In this document: piece after piece, positions 25,783 to 34,796 of the stretch
How the letters are laid out: the number at the start of each line of letters is the position of its first letter
How positions within the stretch are numbered: the stretch's first letter is position 1
NCBI GenBank assembly: GCA_020725335.1
Contig: DYFF01000014.1
Coordinates: forward strand, 1-61,813
Length of the DNA stretch: 61,813 bases
DNA from: Thermodesulfovibrio sp.
Lineage (GTDB): Bacteria; Nitrospirota; Thermodesulfovibrionia; Thermodesulfovibrionales; Thermodesulfovibrionaceae
Direction of reading: 5' to 3'
Translations under genes and position numbers: made by a program
Notes under the pieces: model-generated
Told to the model about the DNA's origin: nothing
Seen by the model: only the letters and a program-made list of their open reading frames with translations
Database searches by the model: none

Positions 25783-27633
25783 ATGATAAATTTAGAAAGA
25801 TTAAAAAATCAAAATGGTGTTGCCCTTCCTGTTGTTTTAGTAGTGATGCTACTTCTTTTAGCTTTAGGTGCTGCAGCTATGATGATGTCAAATTTAGGAT
25901 ATTCAAACCTTGCTTCAGAGACAAAATATCAATTCGCAGACAAAGCTGCCGAAGCAGGCATTAAAGCTGCAATTGTAGATAAGATAATACCTAATGCTCA
26001 GTGTCCTCAGACCGGTTCTGGAACAGTAGGTGGAGCTAATTATTCCTTTATTGGAATACCCGATTCAAATGATACCTATTGTTTTTTACGGGCAGAGGGA
26101 ATTTTTTCTGGTGCAAAGGTTGTAAAAACAACAGTTGTTCCAAGAGCAGGTTCAGAATGGGCTGCAATGGTTGCAAAAGGCTGTACCATTGAGCTAAGTG
26201 GTTCATCTGGTATAGCAGGGTGTGATGATGATGAAAGCACTTATCCAGATAGATGTGGAGTTGTTACAGCTTTAATTAATGAATCTGCAACAGTAAACTC
26301 AAATACAACTCCTGAAACGATAAATGTTTGTAAAAATGAGGGTACTATCAAGGGATTAGACGGCAATCCACCAGAACAGACAACTTCAAAACCTTTTAAT
26401 GATGGTCTGACAAACATTTATTTTGGTGTTCCCACATGGGGAGGCATCTTATCAAAGATCGAGACTCATTATAGTGACACCAACTCGCCAAATTACAGAA
26501 AGATTGAGTTTTATGACTCTGGTAAAACAGCTGCTCAAAAATTTGGCTTGCCAATAGCAAATGTTACCGCTCCTCAGGCCGTTCCCAATTCTTGCACTTT
26601 TAATTCTACTAATTCAAAAAAATGTTGTAGAACATATATTAGCGGAGGAGTTTCTTATATTTTATGCGACAACAACGATTGCAAGGATACTCCAACAGCA
26701 CCATGTAATGGAACAGCTAAACCATGTAGAATGACCCTATCAGATTGTACACAGACTCAAACTACAACAAATGCTGATAGTTATCCTTACATCGCAGTAG
26801 GTGATGACACCGTTTCTTTTGTTAGCCTAAACGCCCCATTAAAAGTGGCAACAAGCGGACATAGAATCGCTCTTGTAAGTAATGATAATGTAACAGTAAG
26901 TGCAGCAGTTAATAATATAAGAATATATACGGGGGGAAATGTTATTATTGACAGCCCTCTAAGTGCATCAAATGGAGATTTAGGTTCAGTAATATACGCA
27001 GGAGGAAGCGTTACAATCAATGCTAATGTAGGTAATCATGGTTCAGATATATGTCCCTCAACTTTTAATGCAGCAACCCATATAATAAGTGGTAATAAAG
27101 GAACAAATGATAGAGTTAGCATTCCAGAAAATATCACAATTAGAAATACAAACATTTTTGCAGACAAAATATATATAGATGGAAAACCGAATATTGAGGG
27201 GGGAGTGGCAAAAGTTTTCTATGCCTTTACAGGAATAGAGATTAATATGAATGGTTCACCATGTATTGGTTATCCATGTGGTAATAACAATAGTTTATAC
27301 CCTGTATTGTTCTTAGTTGGTGATGGAGACCCTAATACTTCTGGATCATATTTTAGGTTGCCCAATCAAGCAGGAGGCCCTACAATTAGTGGTATGTTAT
27401 TTACAGATGCCAATGATTTAACTATGAAAGGTTCAGTTCAATTTCAGGGAACCATAATAAATATGTCAACACAGTGTACTATAAGTGCCATAGGTAATGC
27501 GGTAATACAGTTTAACAAAAGAGTATTAGACGGAGTATACAATCAACTTTGTGCAGATATTATTAAACAACCAAGATGTGGAGCGGGTAATAAAGGAGAT
27601 TACCTGATAAATACAAAAGTGACTGTTTATTAA
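25783..27633 (+). CDS. PilX-type pilus protein with large beta-rich extension
   Basis: 616 residues, several times the usual PilX/GspK length. The N-terminus NQNGVALPVVLVVMLLLLALGAAAMMM is a PilX-type helix without a standard Glu5. Residues about 340-560 are rich in Val, Ile, Thr, Asn and Gly with short repeating strands (SVIYAGGSVTINANV, RVSIPENITIRNTNIF), suggesting a beta-solenoid, and many paired Cys are present (KKCCRTYISGG, CDNNDCKDTPTAPC). It is the last gene of the operon; a tip adhesin or tip-complex protein is likely. No C-terminal sorting signal is visible. Confidence 0.75.
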   Translation: MINLERLKNQNGVALPVVLVVMLLLLALGAAAMMMSNLGYSNLASETKYQFADKAAEAGIKAAIVDKIIPNAQCPQTGSGTVGGANYSFIGIPDSNDTYCFLRAEGIFSGAKVVKTTVVPRAGSEWAAMVAKGCTIELSGSSGIAGCDDDESTYPDRCGVVTALINESATVNSNTTPETINVCKNEGTIKGLDGNPPEQTTSKPFNDGLTNIYFGVPTWGGILSKIETHYSDTNSPNYRKIEFYDSGKTAAQKFGLPIANVTAPQAVPNSCTFNSTNSKKCCRTYISGGVSYILCDNNDCKDTPTAPCNGTAKPCRMTLSDCTQTQTTTNADSYPYIAVGDDTVSFVSLNAPLKVATSGHRIALVSNDNVTVSAAVNNIRIYTGGNVIIDSPLSASNGDLGSVIYAGGSVTINANVGNHGSDICPSTFNAATHIISGNKGTNDRVSIPENITIRNTNIFADKIYIDGKPNIEGGVAKVFYAFTGIEINMNGSPCIGYPCGNNNSLYPVLFLVGDGDPNTSGSYFRLPNQAGGPTISGMLFTDANDLTMKGSVQFQGTIINMSTQCTISAIGNAVIQFNKRVLDGVYNQLCADIIKQPRCGAGNKGDYLINTKVTVY

Positions 27634-27734
27634 GTTTTCTTAGCTAAACAAAGAATTTTAGAGAATTATAATAGTAAAAGGCTCATTACAGAATTCTTAA
27701 AAAGATATAGGCAGATTTAAAATAAATGATAGTG

Positions 27735-28169
27735 TTATGTGGAATTATTAATAAAATTTTCCCTTATTCTTTCTACAAACTGATAGAAACTATCTAAATT
27801 TTCTTTGACGTTTTTAAGAAGTAAAAAATCATCAACTTCCCAATATCTATGAATTAATATATTTCTGAAATCAAAAAAAGGCTTTAAAGAATCATAAAGT
27901 TGCTGATTAATTATCTGTTTATCATAGGCTTTTTTAATAGTGTCAATGTAACCCTTTACAGGTGTGCCATAACCCTTTGCGAGTATATGTTGTAGAATTA
28001 GAGAGATTGATTCAGCAATCTCAACAAGACTGAATTTTAAAGCCTTAAGAAGCCTCCTGTCATTTACAATTTCATCCAAATTTTTTTCTTCAAGTATTGA
28101 CTTAATATCGTCAGCGTTTTCTTTAATTTCATAGAGATATTGGGATATTCTTTTTAGATCCATTTTCAT
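27735..28169 (-). CDS. hepT: HepT-like toxin (DUF86, HEPN)
   Basis: A 144-residue HEPN protein. The active-site motif Rx4HxY is intact in FRNILIHRYWEVDD (near residue 95). HepT toxins act as RNases or, in MntA-HepT pairs, are neutralised by AMPylation of the HxY tyrosine. It lies 3 bp after the mntA-like gene on the same strand, the standard order and spacing. It is the intact pair of two in this region. Confidence 0.85.
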   Translation of the reverse strand: MKMDLKRISQYLYEIKENADDIKSILEEKNLDEIVNDRRLLKALKFSLVEIAESISLILQHILAKGYGTPVKGYIDTIKKAYDKQIINQQLYDSLKPFFDFRNILIHRYWEVDDFLLLKNVKENLDSFYQFVERIRENFINNST

Positions 28170-28172
28170 ATT

Positions 28173-28586
28173 CTACCTGTAAAATTCACTAAGGACAATC
28201 TGATTTATGCGATAATTCATTGATACTTTCTCAATAAAGTCAGTCCTTATTTCAGGATTATTATCTACAATTAAAAGTCCTCTGTCAAGAACTTCAATCA
28301 GGAAATCATAATCAGCGTTGTTTATAATACGGAGGTCTATTTCATCGGGGGAGATTTTAATGCCATGCTTTTTTAATTCCTCAGATATTTTAATTTTCAT
28401 GTCTACTTGAAAATTGAATATGGAGTTTACTTTTTCAGAATAAACTGCGATGTCAATGTCATTAGAGAAATCCTGTTCAATAAAAGAACCATAAATATAG
28501 GCAAAAATAACTTTTTCTTCATCAAGAAGAATCTTTTTTATCAGTTGAATTATTTGATTTTTCTCTTTCTCGGAAAATTTCAGCAT
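28173..28586 (-). CDS. mntA: MntA-like nucleotidyltransferase antitoxin
   Basis: A 137-residue minimal nucleotidyltransferase. The catalytic motif is seen in YGSFIEQDFSNDIDIAVYSE (GS followed by DxD), with a third acidic residue in EIDLRII. In characterised systems MntA transfers AMP to the paired HepT. It is first of the two-gene operon with hepT. Confidence 0.87.
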   Translation of the reverse strand: MLKFSEKEKNQIIQLIKKILLDEEKVIFAYIYGSFIEQDFSNDIDIAVYSEKVNSIFNFQVDMKIKISEELKKHGIKISPDEIDLRIINNADYDFLIEVLDRGLLIVDNNPEIRTDFIEKVSMNYRINQIVLSEFYR

Positions 28587-28681
28587 AATAAAATTATATC
28601 ACAGGTAAGATAAGAGTTTTAGGATTTACTCATTACCTTTTGCTCTGTATTAATCAAGACGTAATCTGACATTCCAAATTT

Positions 28682-28990
28682 TCATATCTCATTTTCAGAA
28701 TTATAACCTATTATCTTTTCCTTTGCAATATGAATCGTGTCTCTAAATGTCTGCATCGGTGTTTTCCCATAACAATACTTCCCACTATTTGGTCTTTCGT
28801 CATTATAATGTCTTACCCATTCATCTAAATCTGCTTGCAACTCTTCAATACTACTATAAATCTTCTTCCTGAATGCTATCTGGTAAAACTCATGCAAGAC
28901 TGTCCTGTGAAACCTCTCACAGATTCCATTTGACTGTGGATGAAAATTTTCAGAAACAGCTTTGATGGTATTGATATTAAGATTGGGTAG
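28682..28990 (-). pseudogene. IS481-like transposase C-terminal remnant
   Basis: Only the last ~100 codons of a DDE transposase remain. Frame-consistent sequence includes FHPQSNGICERFHRTVL, with the third catalytic acidic residue, then DEWVRHYNDERPNSGKYCYGKTPMQTF, typical of IS481/IS3-group integrase cores. The rest of the element, including the first catalytic Asp residues, is missing, so it cannot move by itself. It abuts the 3' end of the decayed hepT gene. Confidence 0.75.
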
Positions 28991-28993
28991 GTT

Positions 28994-29435
28994 TTAGGGG
29001 AATTGACTGCTAAAGTTTTTAATCAAATTCACAAGATACCCCCTTAATTCAGCAATTTCTTTCAAATTTTTCTTCAACATTCCATAGATTACAGAATCGT
29101 CAACTTTGTCATAACTATATACAATGATATTTCTTAAGCCGATCATTTTGTTTATTAATTCTAAAAATTCAACAGAAAATAGATTATTTTCACTGAGAAT
29201 TTCAAAGACTTCTCTATTGGTAGAAGGCTCTCTCAATTTTTTAGTGAAATTATAATTTTCCAGTATCAATCAGAGCTTCAATTATTTTGTGAAGATTCCT
29301 CTCAACAATGTCCCTGTGTCTCCAAGACCTTTTGAATCCTCTTAGCGATTTTATCTCTGAGCCGATAAGCATTACATTAATTTATTTAAAGAATCTTCAA
29401 TTGTCTCTATTTTTTTATTAAACAATCCCATATTT
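28994..29435 (-). pseudogene. second hepT-like gene, frameshifted
   Basis: HepT-like pieces lie in different frames: a start segment at the stop of the mntA fragment (MGLFNKKIETIEDS), a middle segment (HRDIVERNLHKIIEALIDTGKL), and a 91-codon C-terminal segment with LREPSTNREVFEIL and GLRNIIVYSYDKVDD. At least two frame changes separate them. In the Rx4HxY site the His is replaced by Tyr (RNIIVYSY), so even a repaired protein would lack the catalytic His. It belongs with the split mntA gene upstream. Confidence 0.65.
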
Positions 29436-29669
29436 TTCCATCCTCAATTTATACAGAAAAGGTTTGAGGTCAAAATACTCCCTTGTAACAAAGTTTTTAA
29501 ATTCAAGGTGTTCATCTTGAGATTTTTCGTAAATACATCTCCCTTTTTGAATAATATTAAAGAGTAGTTTTATAGAAACATATTTACCTCGCATATTAAG
29601 GACACTTATCTCATTTTGAATGCCGAATTTTTTGAAAATACTTGTAAAAATGTGTTCAACTGAAATTTT
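29418..29669 (-). pseudogene. C-terminal fragment of split MNT nucleotidyltransferase gene
   Basis: On the minus strand this encodes the C-terminal part of a nucleotidyltransferase: NEISVLNMRGKYVSIKLLF, IIQKGRCIYEKSQDE and TREYFDLKPFLYKLRMEKYG, resembling MNT antitoxins that end in YFDLKP. Its N-terminal half lies beyond the IS21-family element at 32065-32281. The two frames do not join exactly on simple excision, so a small indel also occurred. Confidence 0.65.
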
Positions 29670-29692
29670 TCATGAAAATTGACCCGTTTTTT

Positions 29693-30499
29693 TCATGAAT
29701 TTTGACCCACCCCTATTTTATCATTTTTGCTCCTTTCTTTCTCCTTTTTTTCAAAAAGCTCCTTCATCCTGTAACTTTTTCCTGTTATGAAAAAGGGATA
29801 ACAGTGATGCAGCAATCTGTCAAGTATTGCTGATGCTATCACTTCATCTGCAAATATCTCTGCCCATTCTTCAAAGGGTTTGTTCGTTGTTATTATCGTT
29901 GATGTCTTCTCATACCTCTTTGAGATGAGTTTAAAAAATAAGGCTGCTGCTTTCTTGTTTATCTCAAGGTATCCAAGTTCATCTATTATGAGGAGGTCTA
30001 TTCTGCTTAGGCTTTCTATATACTGGGCAACTCTACCTGAGTATTCCTCTGAAATAAGGTTTTGTATCAGTTCTTCTGCTATAAAAAACAGCACTCTCTT
30101 TCTTGCCATTGCTGCTTTAACTCCTATTCCTACTGCTAAATGGGTTTTTCCTACTCCAGGTGGTCCTACAAAGATTATATTTTTACCTTCCTCAAGAAAA
30201 TTTAACTCTCCAAGTACCTTTATTAGCCTTTCATCTACTTTTGGTTGAAAGCTAAAATCATACTCTTCAATGGTTTTTATAAAGGGAAACTTAGCTTTCT
30301 TTATTCTCCTTTGCACTGAATTATCCAACCTTGAGTTAACTTGATACTTAAGGAGATTGTATAGATATTGCTGATAGCTTATCTTTGTCCTTGCTGCTTC
30401 TTCTGCCTCCCTTTCATATATCTCTGCCACTAATGGTATGGATAATACCTTACAGTAATACTTTATTGTCTTTGATAAATCCTCTTTTATGTTTGACAT
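29693..30499 (-). CDS. istB: IS21 helper ATPase IstB
   Basis: A 268-residue AAA+ protein related to DnaC/DnaA: Walker A FVGPPGVGKTHLAVGIG, Walker B LLIIDELGYLE, sensor TSTIITTNKPFEEWAEIF. IstB remodels target DNA and recruits the IstA transposase. The start overlaps the istA 3' end by 13 bp, and the last codons enter the inner left terminal repeat. Confidence 0.95.
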   Translation of the reverse strand: MSNIKEDLSKTIKYYCKVLSIPLVAEIYEREAEEAARTKISYQQYLYNLLKYQVNSRLDNSVQRRIKKAKFPFIKTIEEYDFSFQPKVDERLIKVLGELNFLEEGKNIIFVGPPGVGKTHLAVGIGVKAAMARKRVLFFIAEELIQNLISEEYSGRVAQYIESLSRIDLLIIDELGYLEINKKAAALFFKLISKRYEKTSTIITTNKPFEEWAEIFADEVIASAILDRLLHHCYPFFITGKSYRMKELFEKKEKERSKNDKIGVGQNS

Positions 30500-31980
30500 A
30501 CTCTATACTCCTTTAAGTTTCTTTTTATTTGGTTTCTGTCTGGATATTTACTTAATGATAAAGCTCGATGAGATGAAACTGTTTCTTGTTTAGGTTTTCT
30601 TTTTGATATAAGTGCTATTATGAAGTTTAAGGTGAAGTTTTTGTATCTGAAGCATTCTTCCATTACAGAGATACAACTTTCATCATCATAGTAACAAAGT
30701 ATATCCATTATCTTTGCAAGATGATACTTGGGTTGTATCATTCTTTGGTTTTTAAGTGTCTGTAAAAACTCCTCAGCCCTTTCATACTCCTTAAATCTCT
30801 CTTTAAAGACTAAACAAAGTTTCATGTAGTTACTGTTTTCATCATAAATTTTGTTTTTATAGTGAGCTTTGTTGATTATTATCTGTCCTTTCTTTAGACT
30901 TAAGGAATGCTCTGCAATCAGGTCTCCCTTCTGAGAGTATACTTTTAAAGTTATACCTTTGTAAGGCAGAAGCCATACTGTTTTGCCTGCAAACTGATAG
31001 GGCACTGAGTATCTGTTTGACCTGTAGCAGATTAAACAGTCAAGTGTTACTTTCCTCATTTGTTTAAAATTGTCTTTTATACTTCCAAAAGGAAGTTGTA
31101 TCAGGAATTCTTTTTCCCTTTTAAATAACTCATAAGGGATACTATTTATTCCTTTGTGTGTTTTATTGTTCACTGTGTTTTGAAATTCTTTTAACTTAAT
31201 ATATAGGTCTTTTATTGACTCAAAAGTATTATTTTTTATGAAATGTTCCTTAAGATAGTAAAAAGTGCTTTCTACTTTACCTTTGCTCCAGGGATGATAA
31301 GGCAAAGACCTTGTGGGTGTTATTCCATAAAAACCACAGAATGAAAGAAAGGCATTATTGTATTGAGGATGTTTTACTTGGGAGTCAACAATAAACTGAG
31401 CTGCATTGTCTACCTGTATTCTTTTACATACACCCCCCAATTCATTAAAGGCATCCTCAAGTACTGTAAAAATACTGCTCTGTGTTTTATCTAAACTTAT
31501 ATCATATACTCTGTAACGACAGTAGCTAAAAATCACACAGTGAAAATAGACTTTAACAACACTGTCACCTATGTTTACTTTGCATTCTGTCCAGTCATAC
31601 TGCATCTGTTCTGCAGGAGCTGTTTCAAATCTCAAGAATGTTCTTCTTGATAAATCTTGCCTTTGTTCTAAAAAATTTTCATTAATGTAACGATAAACAC
31701 TTGAAGATGAACCCTTAAATCCTTTGCTTTTTAAATTCTCAATTATTATTGAGATTTTGTGTTTCCTAAAAAGATAGGATTCCTTGATGAAGTCATAAAA
31801 CTGGATAAGTGCATCAGAAACATTGCTTTTTCGTTGATAGTTTTGATAACACTCACCCTTTAAAGCTCTCTTTACAGTGTTTCTGGAGATACCAAGAAGC
31901 TTAGCAATAGCTCTTGTGCCAAGCTTTGGATTGTGTTTTTTGAGATTTCTTATTGTTACCCAATCCTCCATGCTAATCAC
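30487..31980 (-). CDS. istA: IS21 transposase IstA
   Basis: A 497-residue DDE transposase. N-terminal helix-turn-helix (TRAIAKLLGISRNTVKRAL), catalytic core with first Asp in MQYDWTECKVNIG, second in QVDNAAQF and Glu in GKVESTFYYLKEHF, and a C-terminal beta domain (YSVPYQFAGKTVWLLPY). The complete length implies an intact element. The gene is preceded by the right terminal repeats at 32025-32062. Confidence 0.95.
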   Translation of the reverse strand: MISMEDWVTIRNLKKHNPKLGTRAIAKLLGISRNTVKRALKGECYQNYQRKSNVSDALIQFYDFIKESYLFRKHKISIIIENLKSKGFKGSSSSVYRYINENFLEQRQDLSRRTFLRFETAPAEQMQYDWTECKVNIGDSVVKVYFHCVIFSYCRYRVYDISLDKTQSSIFTVLEDAFNELGGVCKRIQVDNAAQFIVDSQVKHPQYNNAFLSFCGFYGITPTRSLPYHPWSKGKVESTFYYLKEHFIKNNTFESIKDLYIKLKEFQNTVNNKTHKGINSIPYELFKREKEFLIQLPFGSIKDNFKQMRKVTLDCLICYRSNRYSVPYQFAGKTVWLLPYKGITLKVYSQKGDLIAEHSLSLKKGQIIINKAHYKNKIYDENSNYMKLCLVFKERFKEYERAEEFLQTLKNQRMIQPKYHLAKIMDILCYYDDESCISVMEECFRYKNFTLNFIIALISKRKPKQETVSSHRALSLSKYPDRNQIKRNLKEYRVCQT

Positions 31981-32064
31981 CCTTTCCTTTCCCCCCTTTT
32001 TAGGGGTTATTTTAATCTAAAGGTGGGTCAATTTTCATGAGAAAAGTGGGTCAGTTTTCATGAG

Positions 32065-32281
32065 AATTTTCATCAACGATTGAAATCAAATCAAGGGCTT
32101 CATACTCGGACACCTTATAATGAGGTAGAAAAGCCACATCTATATCGCTGTCCGTCCTGAGGTTTCCTTTTAGAATTGAGCCATAAATATACAGGGCAAA
32201 GATTTCCTCAGGAATTTCGTAATTTGATAGTTCATAGGAGAGTTTTTCAATAAAGTTATTAAAAAATTTTGTGTCAGACAT
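32065..32281 (-). pseudogene. N-terminal fragment of split MNT nucleotidyltransferase gene
   Basis: About 72 codons of a minimal nucleotidyltransferase with catalytic motif YGSILKGNLRTDSDIDVAFLP, truncated by the IS21-family element; a short run of IS sequence supplies the stop. Together with 29418-29669 and the frameshifted hepT it forms a second, inactivated antitoxin-toxin pair. Confidence 0.75.
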
Positions 32282-32568
32282 AGTTTATTATACCATATGA
32301 TAAATCCAATAAAATAAGCATATTTCATTGGTCTGATTTGATAACAGAGCTTACCCGTTTATTAAATTTTTTAATTTGCAAGACAACATTTATAAAGTAA
32401 AAATCATAGAAAAGACAAATTAGAAAATTTATTCCATTATTTATAAAAATATTTAATTTGTAATTCTATTATAGTAAAATTAAATGAAAACAGATAAAAC
32501 ACTTAGACTATTTAGCTATTAATTAATAGCATCAGGAATACTTATAGGCTGCTGTATTATGTTATTTT
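32282..32568. other. AT-rich intergenic stretch, no gene seen
   Basis: These 287 bp are very AT-rich with no convincing ORF, RNA or repeat. Read leftward they should hold the promoter for the split nucleotidyltransferase gene; short TTAATTAATAG-type tracts occur near 32517. Nothing else could be supported. Confidence 0.5.
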
Positions 32569-33111
32569 TTATTTATTACTTAAATTTTGAAAAGCAAAAA
32601 GCCAATGTTTTAATCGTTCTTCATATTCTCTTTGCCAACCGTGAGATGGGAAGGGGATGAATTGATCATTTACTCTATATCCTCTTTTTTTAAGCTCTAA
32701 GTGAAAAACCTGAAAAACACTTTTCTTAATGAGAATGATAGGCGTCTCTAAGGATATTAAATTTTCAATTTCAGCTATTTTGTTGTGAATGTTTTTTTTA
32801 ATAGATTTTATTCTTTTATTTTCAGGTAGGTGATTGAGAGGTTCATCGTAGGCATCGATAAGATAGAATCCTCTCTCTATTAATTTATACAGATATTTAA
32901 TCTTTAATTTTCTCTTTAGTCCTGAATTTTGGACAGAATATTCTCTTTCAAATTCTGGGAAAATAACTTTCATTGTACTTGTGAATAGATTTTGATAAAG
33001 TATCTTATCAGAATAAAAGAATAAGTTGTTTTTCGGTGGTGATTCTGCGACAAGTAAAATTTTAATCATCTCAGGTTTATAATTTTGTCTTAGTTTGTTA
33101 AAATCAAACAT
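32569..33111 (-). CDS. hypothetical protein, uracil-DNA-glycosylase-like fold suspected
   Basis: 180 residues. The N-terminal motif KILLVAESPPKNNLFFYSD and the C-terminal IPFPSHGWQREYEERL resemble motif 1 and the His-containing motif of UDG-superfamily proteins, but no catalytic GQDPY-type motif is present, so enzymatic activity is uncertain. It is a single gene flanked by the decayed toxin region and the decayed polysaccharide locus, and probably accessory. Confidence 0.5.
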   Translation of the reverse strand: MFDFNKLRQNYKPEMIKILLVAESPPKNNLFFYSDKILYQNLFTSTMKVIFPEFEREYSVQNSGLKRKLKIKYLYKLIERGFYLIDAYDEPLNHLPENKRIKSIKKNIHNKIAEIENLISLETPIILIKKSVFQVFHLELKKRGYRVNDQFIPFPSHGWQREYEERLKHWLFAFQNLSNK

Positions 33112-33157
33112 GGTATATTATAAATTATTTTCTTAAAAATAGGAGGGACTATTTCTA

Positions 33158-33443
33158 ATGAATAAAGATAAGCAATATCAGATGTATCTAAAGGAACTTT
33201 TTGAAGGATATGGAATTAAACGAATGTTTTTTAGATTAGCTAAAAAAAATAAGAGCTTACTTAGACAGTATCTTAGCTTAAAAAACATCTCTGTAAAAAA
33301 AGTTAAAAAAATACCTAACATAAGTAATGAAAAAGTAAGAATCCTTGACATCGGATGTGGAACCGGTACTTCACTTTATGTATTATAAATAAAAATGTTG
33401 AATTTTATGGAGTAGACCCTGAGAGAAATATAGTTTTGGAATA
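33158..33443 (+). pseudogene. truncated, frameshifted SAM methyltransferase
   Basis: A good RBS (AGGAGGG) and ATG open a reading frame ending in the SAM-binding motif VRILDIGCGTGTSLYVL. A frameshift near 33386 leads into INKNVEFYGVDPERNIVLE, the next strands of the same fold, then a stop. The rest of the methyltransferase is missing and replaced by a glycosyltransferase tail, which points to a deletion. Confidence 0.7.
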
Positions 33444-33620
33444 AGTTTTCGCTACAAGGATGTAGAATCCTTAAAGCAGGCAATCAAGTATCTTTTAAAT
33501 AATGAAAGCTTAATTGATGAAATGGGTAAAAGGGGCAGACAATATGCAGCTCAGTTTACATGGGATAAAATCACTGAAGAGTTTGAGAGGTATTTAGTTA
33601 ATATTTTGAGGAATGATTAA
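33438..33620 (+). pseudogene. C-terminal fragment of a GT4 glycosyltransferase
   Basis: In one open frame the DNA encodes GISFRYKDVESLKQAIKYLL, then LIDEMGKRGRQYAAQFTWDK and EEFERYLVNILRND, the typical tail of a GT-B glycosyltransferase. There is no start or catalytic part, so it is the remnant left by the deletion that fused it to the methyltransferase fragment. Confidence 0.7.
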
Positions 33621-34692
33621 TGTTCAAATATGTCTCCTCAGTTACCCTTGCTTTTTTCTACGTCAACATTCTTGATTATGTATTCCATTCTTTTGTAACC
33701 GAAGTCTTGGACCTATAGGATATGGAGATTTTATGATTCTGTATTCCTTTATGTTTACTTTTGGAAATATAACAAACATTTTAGGAACGTTAAGCATTAA
33801 AACAATAGTTGAAAACTTTGACAGAAAATATGAGTTTTTATGCGCTTTACGTTTAATGGGTGCTTTATCGGAAATTATTTTTGCAGTAGGTGTATCAGTC
33901 TTGTCTCCAATTCTTAATGATTTTCTTCATGTAAGTTCATCATTTTATTTTTCACAATCGCTATTGTATGGCTTGGGATATTTATGATTTCAGTGGAAAG
34001 AAGTTTTTTACAGTCAATAGGCAAGTTCCCCCTCTTTGCCTTGTGTAATTCAGCAGAGTTAGCATTGAGAATTATTTTTGCTATTGTATTACTTTATTTT
34101 GGTTTTAATGTGAGAGGTGTTTTATTTTCTTTCTTCATGGGGGTTTTTTATTAATTTGTTTTTTCTTTTCTGGTTTAATGGAGAAATAACATGTGGTAGA
34201 GCTAAGTTGAACATAAAGAAAATGCTAAAGATTAGATTTTTCGTATACGAAGATGATATATTCATAAAGCGAATTTTTAATGAACATACTGCGGGACTTT
34301 TTGCCTCTGTTTCAATAGTTGGCAAGGTTCTTGTGTGGCTAACTATTACACTTTTAGGAGTCTATTCCCCAAAATTTGTTGCAGTAAAAGAGAGAGGTGG
34401 TCTTAAAAAATTTATTTTCCAAATGTTTGGATTGATAATTTTAGCAGAATTGGGAGCACAAATTGTGATATTTTTAATAGGCAGGTATCTTTTTTTACTA
34501 CTGTTGGGGACAAAGTTTGAAACTGCTTTTCAATTTTTGCCAAATTATTTTTTTGCAGCACTGCCATTACTATTTGCAATTGTTTTCATAAGTATCGCTA
34601 CAGCCATTGAAAGAGGCTTTTTGTTAATATATATTCACCTTTTTTGTTTCTATGTTGGCTTTTTAGTTTTGAGTTTCAAGGGGGGAGGATGA
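33620..34692 (+). pseudogene. decayed polysaccharide flippase (Wzx-like)
   Basis: Hydrophobic segments of one protein lie in several frames: MFKYVSSVTLAFFYVNIL from 33620, then RSLGPIGYGDFMILYSFMF (33700-33987), then MISVERSFLQSIGKFPLF to about 34153, then a 191-codon stretch with AGLFASVSIVGKVLVWL and FQFLPNYFFAALPLLFAIV. The membrane-rich pattern fits an O-antigen/teichoic-acid flippase of the MATE/MOP type. At least three frame changes make it non-functional. Confidence 0.7.
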
Positions 34693-34796
34693 TTATCTTA
34701 AATACATTTTCATATTTAATACAATTTTTGTTCCCATTTACTTAGTTTTTTTTAGGAAAAATATATTTTAAAGAGAAAAAAATTTAAAAGGACAAG

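Larger units (their letters stand above)
29670..32064 (-). mobile_element. IS21-family insertion sequence
   Basis: A ~2.4-kb element with istA and istB overlapping. Both ends carry two copies of a CATGAAAAyTGACCC-type repeat spaced 23 bp (left CATG at 29671 and 29694; right, inverted, ending at 32039 and 32062), the multiple terminal repeats expected for IS21. A probable 6-bp target duplication AATTTT flanks it (29664-29669 and 32065-32070). It interrupts an MNT nucleotidyltransferase gene. Both genes are intact, so it may be active. Confidence 0.85.

Noticed and set aside
27634-33157. A CRISPR array or defence island in the accessory region
   Set aside because: No regularly spaced repeats or cas genes were found; the repeats there are IS21 ends, and the only defence-like genes are the MntA-HepT pairs.
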